A stretch of 12,469 nucleotides of DNA from an uncultured Pseudomonadota bacterium (GTDB taxonomy: Bacteria; Pseudomonadota; Gammaproteobacteria; Steroidobacterales; Steroidobacteraceae), in contig CAITAM010000278.1 of assembly GCA_903890265.1 (NCBI GenBank), positions 1-12,469 of the forward strand, read 5' to 3'. This document shows positions 1-8,290 of the stretch, piece after piece. Below the pieces are notes generated by a model. That model was not told the origin of the DNA. It ran no database searches and saw only the letters and a list, made by a program, of their open reading frames with translations. The position numbers and the translations under genes were made by a program. The first letter of the stretch is position 1, and each line of letters starts with the position of its first letter.

Positions 1-13
1 CAGTATGCAATTC

Positions 14-30
14 ACGGCAAAGGCTGCCGT
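14..30. other. Small perfect inverted repeat (hairpin)
   Basis: ACGGCA (14-19) and TGCCGT (25-30) are perfect inverted copies around a 5-base spacer. No T-run follows on the plus strand. It could be the end of an upstream transcription unit or an operator for the RND genes, but nothing in view decides. Confidence 0.3.
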
Positions 31-51
31 CCGGAGGGGGCGCACGCACGG

Positions 52-57
52 TAGACT
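52..57 (+). promoter_or_regulatory. Possible -10 box (TAGACT) for the RND operon
   Basis: TAGACT matches four of six bases of the sigma-70 -10 consensus and stands out in GC-rich surroundings 73 bases before the GTG. No convincing -35 element is visible at 16-18 base spacing, so this is a weak call. Confidence 0.22.
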
Positions 58-118
58 AGGGTCCTTGCCTGGCGCCCGTGGTACGGCCGAGACCGCGCCT
101 GCGCCGTACCCCAGATCC

Positions 119-122
119 GAGG
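119..122 (+). promoter_or_regulatory. GAGG ribosome-binding site deciding the GTG start at 131
   Basis: GAGG lies 8 bases before the GTG at 131, which yields a clean lipoprotein signal sequence. The in-frame ATG at 5 would add 42 residues that look like translated leader. Confidence 0.6.
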
Positions 123-130
123 ATCCGATC

Positions 131-1300
131 GTGCGACTGTGCTTTGTGCCCCCGGTACGGTTCGCCCGTTGGCCGGTGCTCTGTGTCTTTGCCGGCCTGG
201 CAGCGGGTCTCGCTGCCTGCCATAAGGCCGATGAGGCGGCCAACGCCGACCGTACGATGCCGACGGTCAGTACCGTCGTCCCGCATCGCACAGCCCTCGA
301 CAACCGCCTCGAGTTCACCGGCACGATCAGCGCCCGCTACGACCTGCCGATCGGTGTCGAGGGCGAGGGCGGGCGCATCGCGCAGGTGCTCGTGGACGCC
401 GGGGACCGGGTCCGGCAGGGTCAGGTCCTCGCTCGTCTCGATCCGGCCGTGGTCCGTGCGCAGGTAGCGAGCCTGGCCGCGAGCCTCGAGGAAGCCCGTG
501 CCACCGCGGAGTTGGCCGCCGCCGATTACCGGCGAGCGGAGGCCGTGGCGCCCGCCGGCGCCCTGTCCAAGGAGGAAGTCGAGCGACGCCGGTCCGTCGC
601 CGCGACGGCCGCGGCCAAGGTCAAGGTCGCCGCGGCACAGCTCGCGGAGGCCGAGGGTCGCCTCGCGCGGCTGGACGTCAAGGCGCCGTCCGACGGACTC
701 GTGCTGACCCGACGCGCCGAGATCGGCCAGAGCGCCACACCCGGCGGTGAGCCGCTGTTCCGGCTGGCGAAGAACGGTGATGTCGAGCTGCGCGGCCTCG
801 TCGCCGAGCAGGACGTGCCGCACCTCAAGGTCGGCCAGTCGGTGACGGTCCACGTAACGGGCGTCGACCGCCCTTTCGAGGGACGGATCTGGCAGATCGG
901 CGCGGTGATCGATCCGCAGAGCCGGCTCGGCTCCGTCCGTGTCGCCCTGAAGCCCGAGGCCGATCTGCGGCCGGGCGCCTTTGCGAGGGCGAGTCTCTCC
1001 GTGGACCACGACGCCCAGATCGTGATCCCGCAGACCGCAGTCCTCAGCGACACGGACGGCAGCTACGTCTACGTCCTCGACGAGCAGAACAAAGTGCTGC
1101 GTCGCCCCGTCAGGATCCAGGGCACCAGCAGCGCCGGCGTGATCGTCGCCAGCGGCCTGACCGGCGAGGAGCACGTGATCACGCTGGCAGGGGCATTCCT
1201 GCACGAGGGCGAGACGGTCAAGCGCGCGCCGGAGCCCGAATCCACCAAGGCCGAGTCGTCCACCAAGGCCGAGGCCGCGGCGGCCGGCACGCGGAGCTGA
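131..1300 (+). CDS. RND efflux periplasmic adaptor (membrane fusion) lipoprotein
   Basis: Membrane-fusion subunit that would link the inner-membrane RND pump encoded next to an outer-membrane channel. I chose the GTG at 131 (389 aa) rather than the in-frame ATG at 5. A GAGG ribosome site sits 8 bases before it (119-122), and from here the protein opens with a proper lipoprotein signal: basic start, hydrophobic stretch and lipobox L27-A-A-C30, so Cys30 should be lipidated. After a linker comes the first half of a lipoyl-like domain (about 60-104, G-RIAQVLVDAGDRVRQGQ). An Ala/Glu-rich helical hairpin of coiled-coil type follows (about 108-180), then the second lipoyl half (DVKAPSDGLV) and the beta-barrel and membrane-proximal domains to about 370. 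The last 20 residues are a Lys/Glu/Ala/Ser-rich tail. The stop lies 4 bases before the pump gene, so the two are almost surely one operon. The substrate cannot be inferred. Confidence 0.93.
   Translation: MRLCFVPPVRFARWPVLCVFAGLAAGLAACHKADEAANADRTMPTVSTVVPHRTALDNRLEFTGTISARYDLPIGVEGEGGRIAQVLVDAGDRVRQGQVLARLDPAVVRAQVASLAASLEEARATAELAAADYRRAEAVAPAGALSKEEVERRRSVAATAAAKVKVAAAQLAEAEGRLARLDVKAPSDGLVLTRRAEIGQSATPGGEPLFRLAKNGDVELRGLVAEQDVPHLKVGQSVTVHVTGVDRPFEGRIWQIGAVIDPQSRLGSVRVALKPEADLRPGAFARASLSVDHDAQIVIPQTAVLSDTDGSYVYVLDEQNKVLRRPVRIQGTSSAGVIVASGLTGEEHVITLAGAFLHEGETVKRAPEPESTKAESSTKAEAAAAGTRS
1241..1273 (+). repeat. 15-base direct repeat in the adaptor's C-terminal tail
   Basis: TCCACCAAGGCCGAG occurs at 1241-1255 and again at 1259-1273, a period of 18 bases. 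It encodes two STKAE units in the polar tail of the adaptor, consistent with slippage expansion in a region under little constraint. Confidence 0.8.
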
Positions 1301-1304
1301 TGCC

Positions 1305-4300
1305 ATGAAGAACATGTCGGCCTGGGCGATTCGCAATCCGATCGCGCCGATCGTCATGTTCCTGGTGCTGACCTTCGTCGGCGTGGTGTCTTTTATCCGC
1401 CTGCCGGTGAACCTGAACCCCGACATCTCGTTCCCTTTCGTCAGCGTGCTCGTCTCGCAGCCGGGTGCCGCGCCGGTGGAGATCGAGAAGCAGATCCTGC
1501 AGAAGGTCGAGGGTGCGGTGGCGACGGTCGCCGGCGTCAAGAACATCAGCTCACGGGCCATCGAAGGCAGTGCCTGGGTCGGCATCGAGTTCCGGATCGG
1601 GACCCCGGTGGATCGCGCGGTCAGCGACGTTCGTGACGCGGTATCCCGGATCCGTGCCGAACTGCCGCAGAGCATTCTCGAACCGCAGGTCTCCCGCCAG
1701 GACGTCGAGGGCGGCGCCATCGTTCAGTACGCCGTGAGCACCAGCGGCCGCTCACCGGAAGCCCTGTCCTGGTTCGTCGACAACAACGTCACCAAGAGCC
1801 TGCTCGGCGTGGGCGGCGTGGCCAGCGTGACCCGCTCGGGTGGCGTCGACCGGGAGATTCGCATCGATCTCGATCCGGGACGCATGGAAGCGCTCGGCGT
1901 GACGGCCGTCGACGTGAACAACGCCCTGCGCGCGCTGAATCAGGACGCACCCGGTGGCCGGGCCCAACTCGCCGGTGGCGAGCAGTCCATCCGCGTGCTC
2001 GGGGGTGCTGCCAGCGCGCTGGCGCTCGGTGCCACGCAGATCCAGATCCCGGGTGGTCGCTTCGTGCGCCTGTCCGATATCGCGGACGTGCACGACGGCG
2101 TCGCGGAGGTGCGCAGCATCGCCCGCCTCGACGGCCGCCCCGCGACACTTTTCAGTGTCTTCAAGGCCAAGGGCTTCTCCGACGTCACGACGCTCGCCGG
2201 CGTCGAGCGGAAGATCGCCGAGATACGGGCCGAGAACCGGGACGTCGCGATCACGCAGATCTTTACTACCGTCGACCTCACCAAGCGTTCGTTCCGCTCG
2301 TCGATGGAGACACTGATCGAGGGGTCCGTACTCGCCGTCATCGTCGTGTACTTTTTCCTTCGCGAATGGCGCTCGACGGCCATTTCCGCGATCGCCATCC
2401 CGCTCTCCGCGGTCCCGACCTTCGCTTTCATGAACGTCATGGGGTTCACGCTGAACGGGGTGAGTCTCCTCGCGCTGTCGCTGGTCGCGGGGGTGCTCGT
2501 CGACGATGCGATTGTTGAAATCGAGAATATCGTCCGCCACATGCACATGGGCAAATCCGGCTACCAGGCGGCAATCGACGCGGCCGACGAAATCGGCCTC
2601 GCGGTCGTCGCGACGTCGGCCGTCATCATTGCAGTGTTCCTGCCCGTGTCGTTCATGGGTGGCATCACCGGGCAGTTCTTCCGCGAGTTCGGCCTGACCG
2701 TCGCAGCCGCGGTTTTCTTTTCGCTGATGGTTGCCCGGCTCATCACCCCGGTCATCGCGGCCTACACGCTGCGGTCGGAGCGCCTTGAGGAAGAGCCCGA
2801 TGGACCGCTGATGGGCTCGTACCAGCGGTTTCTCGCGCGCTGCATCCGCCACCGCTGGAAGACCGTCGGCCTGGGCGCGGCCGTCTTCGCCGGGTCCATC
2901 GTCATTTTCGCAACCGCGCTGTCGACGGAATTCCTGCCTGCGTCCGATAACGGCTTTACCTCGGCGACGATCGAGCTGCCACCCGGCGTTCGTATCGAAG
3001 ACACGTCCCGTGTCAGCGCGTTGGCTGCAAAGATCATCCGCAGCCACCCCGAGGTCAGCTCGGTCGTCGAGGCCATCGGTGCCGACGACGACGGTCAGGT
3101 GCGTAACGCCGAGCTGACTGTCTCGCTCGTGCCCGAGACCAAGCGCAAGCTGACGCAGAAGCAGTTCGAAGAGAAGGTCGAGGCCGAGCTGAAGACCATT
3201 CCGGACGCACGCGTCGGGTTTGGATCCGGTGGAATATTTGGTGACGTTACGATTTACCTGGTCGGGGACGAGGGCCCGCTCGTCGAGCAGGAGGCACGTA
3301 AAATCGCGGCCGAGATGCGCACGCTGCCCCAGCTGAGAAGCGCCACTGTCCGCGGCGACATGCCACGCCCTGAAATCATCATCCGGCCGCGGCTTGACGT
3401 GGCGGCGCAGCTCGGCGTCACCGTCGAGGCGATCAGTCAGACCATGCGTATCGCGACGCTCGGCGACCTGCCGCAGTACGGAGCCAAGTTTGCGCTTGCG
3501 GACCGGCAGATACCGATACGGGTCAGCCTTGTCGAGTCCGCTCGGCGCGATCTCGGCGTGCTGGAGAATCTGCCGGTGCCAACGTCCAGTGGCCGCAGCG
3601 TGCCGCTCAAAGCAGTTGCCGATGTCAGCTTCGGCCAGGGGCCGGCCGCAATCCGGCGCTACAACCAGAGCCGGCGCATGGTCATTGCTGCGGACCTCAA
3701 CCACGGCGCACCACTCGGAGACGCGACGGATGCGGTGAAGAAGCTCTCGACCGTGAGGAACCTACCGCCGGGCGTGCGGCTCGTGTGGACCGGCAATGCG
3801 GAAAATCAGGAGGAGCTGTTCTCCAACATGCTGCTCGCGCTCGGCGCCGGTATCCTGATGGTATTCGCGGTGCTGGTGCTGCTGTTCGCGAGAGTCTTCC
3901 AGCCGATTACGATTCTTTCGGCGCTGCCGCTGTCGCTCGCCGGCGTTGCCATCGCGCTGCTCATGACGAACCTCGCGGTGTCCCTGCCAGTACTGATCGG
4001 GATCCTCATGCTGATGGGTATCGTCGGCAAGAACTCTATCCTGCTCGTCGATTTCGCGATCGAGGAAATGCGCAAGGGCGTGCCGCGTCTCGAGGCGCTG
4101 CTCGACGCCGGCCACAAGCGCGCGCGACCCATTGTCATGACGAGTGTCGCCATGATCGCCGGCATGCTGCCGACCGCTCTCGGTCTCGGCGGTGGCGACA
4201 GCTCGTTCCGTCGGCCAATGGCCATCGCCGTGATCGGCGGCATCATCACCTCGACTGCGCTGACGCTGGTCGTGGTGCCGGCAACGTTCACCCTGATGGA

Positions 4301-4442
4301 CGACCTCGAGGGCTGGTTAGGCCCGCTCGCGGCGAAGATACTGGCGCCGCGCGGCGTGCGCGGTCAGGCCGTCAAGGCACCGGGAGGTGCAACGGCGGGC
4401 GGTGCTGTGAGCGCGACTTCGGCTAAAATCCCGCACCCTTGA
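1305..4442 (+). CDS. RND multidrug efflux permease (HAE1/AcrB-type)
   Basis: Inner-membrane proton-driven pump of the hydrophobe/amphiphile RND family, 1045 aa, the usual full length. A GGAG site at 1293-1296 supports the ATG at 1305. A first membrane helix (about 14-34) leads into a large periplasmic porter domain. Helices TM2-TM6 start near 337, and TM7 near 520 opens the second repeat, followed by a second periplasmic domain and helices from about 840 to 1010. The proton-relay residues are intact: the paired Asp400-Asp401 in the TM4 motif GVLVDDAIVEIEN, and Lys909 in the TM10 motif GIVGKNSILLVDF. The PGAAPVEIEKQI segment near residue 52 is typical of the family. It lies 4 bases after the adaptor gene. 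No outer-membrane channel is present in the window, so the pump may share a TolC-like protein encoded elsewhere. The substrate is unknown. Confidence 0.96.
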   Translation: MKNMSAWAIRNPIAPIVMFLVLTFVGVVSFIRLPVNLNPDISFPFVSVLVSQPGAAPVEIEKQILQKVEGAVATVAGVKNISSRAIEGSAWVGIEFRIGTPVDRAVSDVRDAVSRIRAELPQSILEPQVSRQDVEGGAIVQYAVSTSGRSPEALSWFVDNNVTKSLLGVGGVASVTRSGGVDREIRIDLDPGRMEALGVTAVDVNNALRALNQDAPGGRAQLAGGEQSIRVLGGAASALALGATQIQIPGGRFVRLSDIADVHDGVAEVRSIARLDGRPATLFSVFKAKGFSDVTTLAGVERKIAEIRAENRDVAITQIFTTVDLTKRSFRSSMETLIEGSVLAVIVVYFFLREWRSTAISAIAIPLSAVPTFAFMNVMGFTLNGVSLLALSLVAGVLVDDAIVEIENIVRHMHMGKSGYQAAIDAADEIGLAVVATSAVIIAVFLPVSFMGGITGQFFREFGLTVAAAVFFSLMVARLITPVIAAYTLRSERLEEEPDGPLMGSYQRFLARCIRHRWKTVGLGAAVFAGSIVIFATALSTEFLPASDNGFTSATIELPPGVRIEDTSRVSALAAKIIRSHPEVSSVVEAIGADDDGQVRNAELTVSLVPETKRKLTQKQFEEKVEAELKTIPDARVGFGSGGIFGDVTIYLVGDEGPLVEQEARKIAAEMRTLPQLRSATVRGDMPRPEIIIRPRLDVAAQLGVTVEAISQTMRIATLGDLPQYGAKFALADRQIPIRVSLVESARRDLGVLENLPVPTSSGRSVPLKAVADVSFGQGPAAIRRYNQSRRMVIAADLNHGAPLGDATDAVKKLSTVRNLPPGVRLVWTGNAENQEELFSNMLLALGAGILMVFAVLVLLFARVFQPITILSALPLSLAGVAIALLMTNLAVSLPVLIGILMLMGIVGKNSILLVDFAIEEMRKGVPRLEALLDAGHKRARPIVMTSVAMIAGMLPTALGLGGGDSSFRRPMAIAVIGGIITSTALTLVVVPATFTLMDDLEGWLGPLAAKILAPRGVRGQAVKAPGGATAGGAVSATSAKIPHP
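4424..4429 (+). promoter_or_regulatory. Possible -10 box (TAAAAT) before the DUF3429 gene
   Basis: TAAAAT matches five of six bases of TATAAT and lies inside the last codons of the RND gene, 25 bases before the DUF3429 start and just ahead of its ribosome site. No good -35 is visible at normal spacing. It could give the downstream set its own transcript. Confidence 0.33.
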
Positions 4443-4453
4443 GGGAGTTTCCG

Positions 4454-4906
4454 ATGTCTTTGAGCGCACTGCCGCCGATGGCCCGATGGCTCGGTTACCT
4501 CGGGCTTCTGCCTTTCCTCGCCCTGTCCGCCGTGGTCGTCCTGGACCCCGGCGCGCCGCTGCAGGCCGAGGCGGTCGGTGGGCTCATCGCGTACGGCGCC
4601 GCGATTCTGTCTTTCCTCGGTGCGGTCCACTGGGGCTTGCTCCTCGCGCGTCCGGCGGAGAGCGGCGACCCCGCGGCGTACGTGGCCGGCGTGGTTCCTG
4701 CCGCGGTCGCAGCGGTCGCGCTCAGGCTGCCAGCGCCGTATGGGCTCGGTGTCCTCGTACTTGGCTTCGGCGGCTTCTGGCTTTACGAGCACCGCACCGG
4801 CGTCCGCAGGCTGCTGCCCGTGGGCTATCTTTCAATGCGGCGAACGCTCACCCTCGTCGTGCTCGCGTGCCTCGTGCTGGCACTCTTTCGCGGCGCCGGA
4901 GCCTAG
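4454..4906 (+). CDS. DUF3429-family small integral membrane protein
   Basis: 150-residue hydrophobic protein with about five membrane segments. The ATG at 4454 is preceded at 6-base spacing by a strong GAGGGAG site (4441-4447), which favours it over the in-frame TTG at 4439. I recognise the DUF3429 pattern: a first segment (GYLGLLPFLALSAVV), then YGAAILSFLGAVHWGLLL, two central segments rich in Ala/Val/Gly, a WLYEHRTG loop, and a final P-GYLSMRR-LTLVVLACLVLA segment. The biochemical role of this family is unknown. It begins 11 bases after the RND stop and ends 5 bases before the photolyase-like gene, so it belongs to the same run of genes. From memory, DUF3429 proteins occur near photolyase and lipid-methyltransferase genes in proteobacteria; this is recollection, not something shown here. 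Confidence 0.86.
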   Translation: MSLSALPPMARWLGYLGLLPFLALSAVVVLDPGAPLQAEAVGGLIAYGAAILSFLGAVHWGLLLARPAESGDPAAYVAGVVPAAVAAVALRLPAPYGLGVLVLGFGGFWLYEHRTGVRRLLPVGYLSMRRTLTLVVLACLVLALFRGAGA

Positions 4907-4911
4907 CGACC

Positions 4912-6477
4912 GTGCTCGAGGTCGTCTGGTTCAAGCGCGACCTGCGGATCGACGACCACCAGCCTCTGGTCGAGGCCGCCCGTCGGGGGCCGGTGCTGCC
5001 GCTCTACATCATCGAGCCCGAGCTGATCGGTGCGCCGGATTACGACGCCCTGCACTGGGATTTCATCCGCAGCTCGCTGGTAGAACTCGACCGCGCCCTG
5101 GGTTCCCTCGGCCAACCCCTCGTCGTCCGCCACGGCCCGGCCGTCGACGTGCTGGCGGCCCTGCATGCCGAGCGAGGGATCCGGCGGCTCTGGTCCCACG
5201 AGGAGACCGGCAATGCGTTGAGCTACGCGCGTGACCGGGCCGTCGGTGCCTGGTGCCGGCGCGCAGGCGTCGCCTGGCAGGAGATTCCTTCGCACGGTGT
5301 GGTACGACGGCTGCGCAGTCGTGACGGCTGGGCAGGGCACTGGGAACGACGGATGCAAAAGCCACCCGTGGCTGCGCCGGCCGCACTGCCACCGGCGGGC
5401 GACGGCCAGCCGGCGAACCTGCCCACCGCCAGCGAACTCGGGCTCGGGCACTACAGTCGGCGCGGTACCGTCCAGTCGGGCGGCAGCCGCGCGGCGGCTG
5501 CCACGCTGAGTTCGTTTCTCGCGGTACGCGGGCGCGACTACCGGTTCGCGATGTCGGCACCGGGCAGCGCGCACGAGGCCTGTTCACGGCTCTCGTCCCA
5601 CCTTGCCTATGGCACGATTTCGCTGCGTTCGGTGGTGCATGGCACGCGAGAAGCGCGCGCCAAGGCGATCGAGCGCGCCTGGCAGCAGAGCCTCGCGTCG
5701 TTCGAGCGCCGCCTGCACTGGCACTGCCACTTCATGCAGAAGCTCGAGAGTGAGCCCGCGATCGAGTTCGCCTGCTTCAACCGCAGCGCCGAGGCACTGC
5801 GCGGCCCGCCCGATTCGTCCAGGCTCGCGGCGTTTCTCGCCGGCCAGACGGGCTACCCCTTCATCGACGCGTGCATGCGCTCGCTGCACGAGCACGGCTG
5901 GATCAACTTCCGCATGCGGGCGATGCTGACGTCGTTTGCCGCCTACGATCTGTGGCTCGACTGGCGGAGTTTTCGTGATCCGCTGGCCCGCAGCTTTCAG
6001 GATTACGAACCGGGTATCCATTATTCGCAGTTGCAGATGCAGTCAGGCACGACAGGCATCAACACACCGCGTCTTTACAATCCGCTGAAGCAGGCGCTCG
6101 ATCACGACCCGGACGGATCCTTCGTGCGCCGCTACGTGCCCGAATTGCAGTCGGTGCCGCTCGCGTACCTGCACACGCCCTGGATGATGGATGCCGGTCT
6201 GCAGCAGCGCTGTGGCGTGCGCCTGGGCGACAGCTACCCGCAGCGCGTGGTGCGTCACGAACACCGGGTCGCCGAGATCCGTGCAGCGCTGTCGGAACTC
6301 CGGGCGCGCCCGTCCCACCGTGCCGACGCAGCAAGGGTCTACGACCGGCACGGCAGTCGCCTCGGTGCTGGTCGGCGCGCGGTATCGGCGCGGGCGCGTC
6401 GCCTCGCGGGCGCCGACGCAACAGCTCCGCAGCCCGCCAGGGAGCGGGGACCGCAGACCGGGTTCGACTTCGAATGA
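4912..6477 (+). CDS. Cryptochrome/photolyase-family FAD-binding protein
   Basis: 521-residue flavoprotein of the photolyase/cryptochrome superfamily, expected to bind FAD and either repair UV-damaged DNA or sense blue light. I chose the GTG at 4912, where homology begins (VVWFKRDLRIDDH), with GGAG at 4898-4901. Residues 1 to about 130 form the N-terminal alpha/beta antenna domain. From about 190 onward the all-helical FAD-binding domain is clear: SRLSSHLAYGTIS, then FERRLHWHCHF, then TGYPFIDACMRSL (from 313). The core differs from classical class I enzymes: the usual HNR motif reads NFR (332-334), and residues 364-391 lack any Trp and read DYEPGIHYSQLQMQSGTTGI. This matches my memory of a poorly characterised subfamily annotated only as FAD-binding. 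The protein ends in an Arg-rich, probably disordered tail after VYDRHGSR. It overlaps the MOSC gene by 4 bases. Confidence 0.92.
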   Translation: MLEVVWFKRDLRIDDHQPLVEAARRGPVLPLYIIEPELIGAPDYDALHWDFIRSSLVELDRALGSLGQPLVVRHGPAVDVLAALHAERGIRRLWSHEETGNALSYARDRAVGAWCRRAGVAWQEIPSHGVVRRLRSRDGWAGHWERRMQKPPVAAPAALPPAGDGQPANLPTASELGLGHYSRRGTVQSGGSRAAAATLSSFLAVRGRDYRFAMSAPGSAHEACSRLSSHLAYGTISLRSVVHGTREARAKAIERAWQQSLASFERRLHWHCHFMQKLESEPAIEFACFNRSAEALRGPPDSSRLAAFLAGQTGYPFIDACMRSLHEHGWINFRMRAMLTSFAAYDLWLDWRSFRDPLARSFQDYEPGIHYSQLQMQSGTTGINTPRLYNPLKQALDHDPDGSFVRRYVPELQSVPLAYLHTPWMMDAGLQQRCGVRLGDSYPQRVVRHEHRVAEIRAALSELRARPSHRADAARVYDRHGSRLGAGRRAVSARARRLAGADATAPQPARERGPQTGFDFE

Positions 6478-6986
6478 CGGCGCTGAAGGCGCTGCTCGCG
6501 ACGATGCCGCAGGTCGGAGCGGTACGCTGGATCGGCGTCCGGCCGGCGCGGCGCGAGCCGCTCGTGTCCGTCGATGCCTGCGATGCCGCCGTTGGCCAGG
6601 GCCTGGTCGGTGACCGCTTCCGCGGCGGCGCCTCCAGCCCGCGGCAGGTGACGCTGCTGCAGGCAGAACACCTTGACGTCGTCGCCGCACTGGTCGGTCG
6701 TAAAGGCCTGATGCCGGATGTGCTGCGCCGCAATCTCCTCGTCAGCGGCATCAATCTTCTCGGCCTGGTCGGCGCCGAGTTCTCGGTCGGTGCGGTAACG
6801 ATGCTCGGCACCGGCCGGTGTCATCCGTGTTCGCGGATGGAGGAGGTTCTCGGGCCCGGCGGCTATAACGCGATGCGCGGACACGGCGGTATCACGGCCG
6901 CCGTGCTGGTTGGCGGGCGGATCGCGCTGGCGGACCCGGTACGGCTCGTCAAGCCCGGCAGCCTCGGTGCCGAGGAGCGCCGGTAG
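6474..6986 (+). CDS. MOSC domain-containing protein
   Basis: 170-residue cytosolic protein consisting almost entirely of a MOSC domain, the fold shared by the C-terminus of molybdenum-cofactor sulfurases and by YiiM/mARC-type proteins that handle sulfur or use the molybdenum cofactor. Family marks are GDRFRGG near residue 45, the RQVTLLQAEHL strand, RRNLLVSGINLLGL in the middle, the cysteine motif TGRCHPCSRMEE with Cys116 and Cys119, and GPGGYNAMRGHGGITA close to the end. The ATG is inside an ATGA overlap with the photolyase-like stop (6474-6477), a layout that usually means translational coupling. The substrate is not known. The role could be sulfur transfer or detoxification of N-hydroxylated bases as proposed for YiiM-type proteins, but the sequence alone does not decide. 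Confidence 0.9.
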   Translation: MTALKALLATMPQVGAVRWIGVRPARREPLVSVDACDAAVGQGLVGDRFRGGASSPRQVTLLQAEHLDVVAALVGRKGLMPDVLRRNLLVSGINLLGLVGAEFSVGAVTMLGTGRCHPCSRMEEVLGPGGYNAMRGHGGITAAVLVGGRIALADPVRLVKPGSLGAEERR

Positions 6987-7036
6987 CAGCGGCGGGCGCG
7001 CGTGCGACAATGCGCGCTTTGCGGACACGGGCCAGA

Positions 7037-8290
7037 ATGCAGACCGACACAGAAACTTCTCCATCGGGCTTCATGGCGCCCCTGCGGCACCGGTCGTTCG
7101 CGCTGTTCCAGACGGCGAAGTTCCTTGCCTCGCTGGCGACACAGATCCAGACCGTGGCAGTCGGCGCCCAGGTGTACTCGCTGACGCATCGACCGCTTGA
7201 TCTCGGCATTGTCGGCCTGTCCCAGTTTCTGCCCTTCCTGCTCTTCGTGATGCCCGCCGGGCAGGCGGCGGACCACTACGATCGCCGTCGGCTCCTGCTG
7301 CTCTGTTTCGCGGTCGAACTCGTCTGTGGGGCGGCGCTGCTCTGGTTCACGGCATCGGGCATGCGGGCTCCCTGGCCGGTGTTCGCAATCATGGTCGCCT
7401 TCGGCGTCGCCCGTGCGTTCAGCGCACCGGCGGACTCCGCGCTGCTGCCGAACCTCGTGCCGCGCGAACTATTCGGCAACGCCATCGGGATCAACTCCAC
7501 CGCCTGGCAGTTCTCCGTCATCGCCGGTCCGGCGCTCGGCGGACTGCTCTACGCGAGCCACGGTGCCGGCGCAGCCTATCTCACCGTGATCGCGCTTCTC
7601 ATCGTGTCACTGGTCTGCCTATGGTTCGTTCGCAGCCCGCCGCAGGCGGCACCGACGGGTGCGGCCACGCTCCACACGCTGCTTGAGGGTCTGCGCTTCG
7701 TGCGCAGCCGGCCGGTCATCCTCTGCGCGATCTCGCTGGATCTCTTCGCGGTTCTGCTCGGCGGGGCGACGGCCATGCTGCCCGCGTACGCGAGCGACGT
7801 GCTGCATGTCGGCGCCGGGGGGCTCGGCTGGCTGCGCGCGAGTCCGGGGATCGGGGCCGCCCTCGTCGCGGTACTCCTGTCGGTGCGACCCATCACGCGC
7901 CAGGTCGGGCCGATGATGTTCTCGGGCGTGCTGGTATTCGGGATTGCGACCGTCCTCTTCGGCCTGTCGACCAACTACGCCTGGTCACTGCTGCTGCTCG
8001 CGGTGCTCGGGGCCGCCGACATGATCAGCGTCTTCGTCCGCCACATGCTCGTCCAGCTCGAAACACCGGATTCCATGCGCGGGCGCGTCGGGGCAGTGAA
8101 CTCAATGTTCATCGGCGCGAGCAACGAACTTGGCGAATTCGAGTCGGGCCTGATGGCGACCTGGCTCGGGCTCGTGCCGTCGGTGGCGCTGGGCGGTGTC
8201 CTGACGGTGCTCGTCGTCATCGGCTGCGCGGCACTCTTCCCGGTCCTGCGGCGGATGGACCGGTTTCCGGACATGCATCCGGGAGACTGA
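7037..8290 (+). CDS. MFS transporter, MFS_3/EntS-like exporter family
   Basis: Twelve-helix major facilitator protein, 417 aa from this start, likely an inner-membrane exporter. The N-terminal half carries FAPL-type family features (MAPLRHRSFALFQTAKFLA) and a DHYDRRRLLLL loop between the second and third helices, the usual MFS inter-helix basic motif. The C-terminal half has RGRVGAVNSMFIGASNELG followed by EFESGLMATWLGLVPSVALGG, which I associate with the MFS_3 family that includes enterobactin exporter EntS. The start is uncertain: ATG at 7010 (426 aa), 7037 or 7073 are all in frame and none has a good ribosome site. I prefer 7037 because the nine extra residues from 7010 are Arg-rich and unlike a conserved N-terminus. 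It is separated from the MOSC gene by 50 bases. It converges on a minus-strand gene 45 bases beyond its stop. Substrate unknown. Confidence 0.9.
   Translation: MQTDTETSPSGFMAPLRHRSFALFQTAKFLASLATQIQTVAVGAQVYSLTHRPLDLGIVGLSQFLPFLLFVMPAGQAADHYDRRRLLLLCFAVELVCGAALLWFTASGMRAPWPVFAIMVAFGVARAFSAPADSALLPNLVPRELFGNAIGINSTAWQFSVIAGPALGGLLYASHGAGAAYLTVIALLIVSLVCLWFVRSPPQAAPTGAATLHTLLEGLRFVRSRPVILCAISLDLFAVLLGGATAMLPAYASDVLHVGAGGLGWLRASPGIGAALVAVLLSVRPITRQVGPMMFSGVLVFGIATVLFGLSTNYAWSLLLLAVLGAADMISVFVRHMLVQLETPDSMRGRVGAVNSMFIGASNELGEFESGLMATWLGLVPSVALGGVLTVLVVIGCAALFPVLRRMDRFPDMHPGD

Noticed and set aside
56..1720. Long minus-strand open frame opposite the adaptor gene
   Set aside because: It crosses two well-recognised genes, has an Arg/Gly/Asp/His-rich composition typical of antisense frames in GC-rich DNA, and matches no family.
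1752..3704. 650-codon minus-strand open frame opposite the RND pump
   Set aside because: The pump is unmistakable on the plus strand; the antisense product is rich in Arg, Asp and His with no domain or membrane pattern.
7006..7011. GACAAT as a -10 box for the MFS gene
   Set aside because: Only a partial consensus match, it overlaps a possible ATG start, and there is no -35 at proper spacing.
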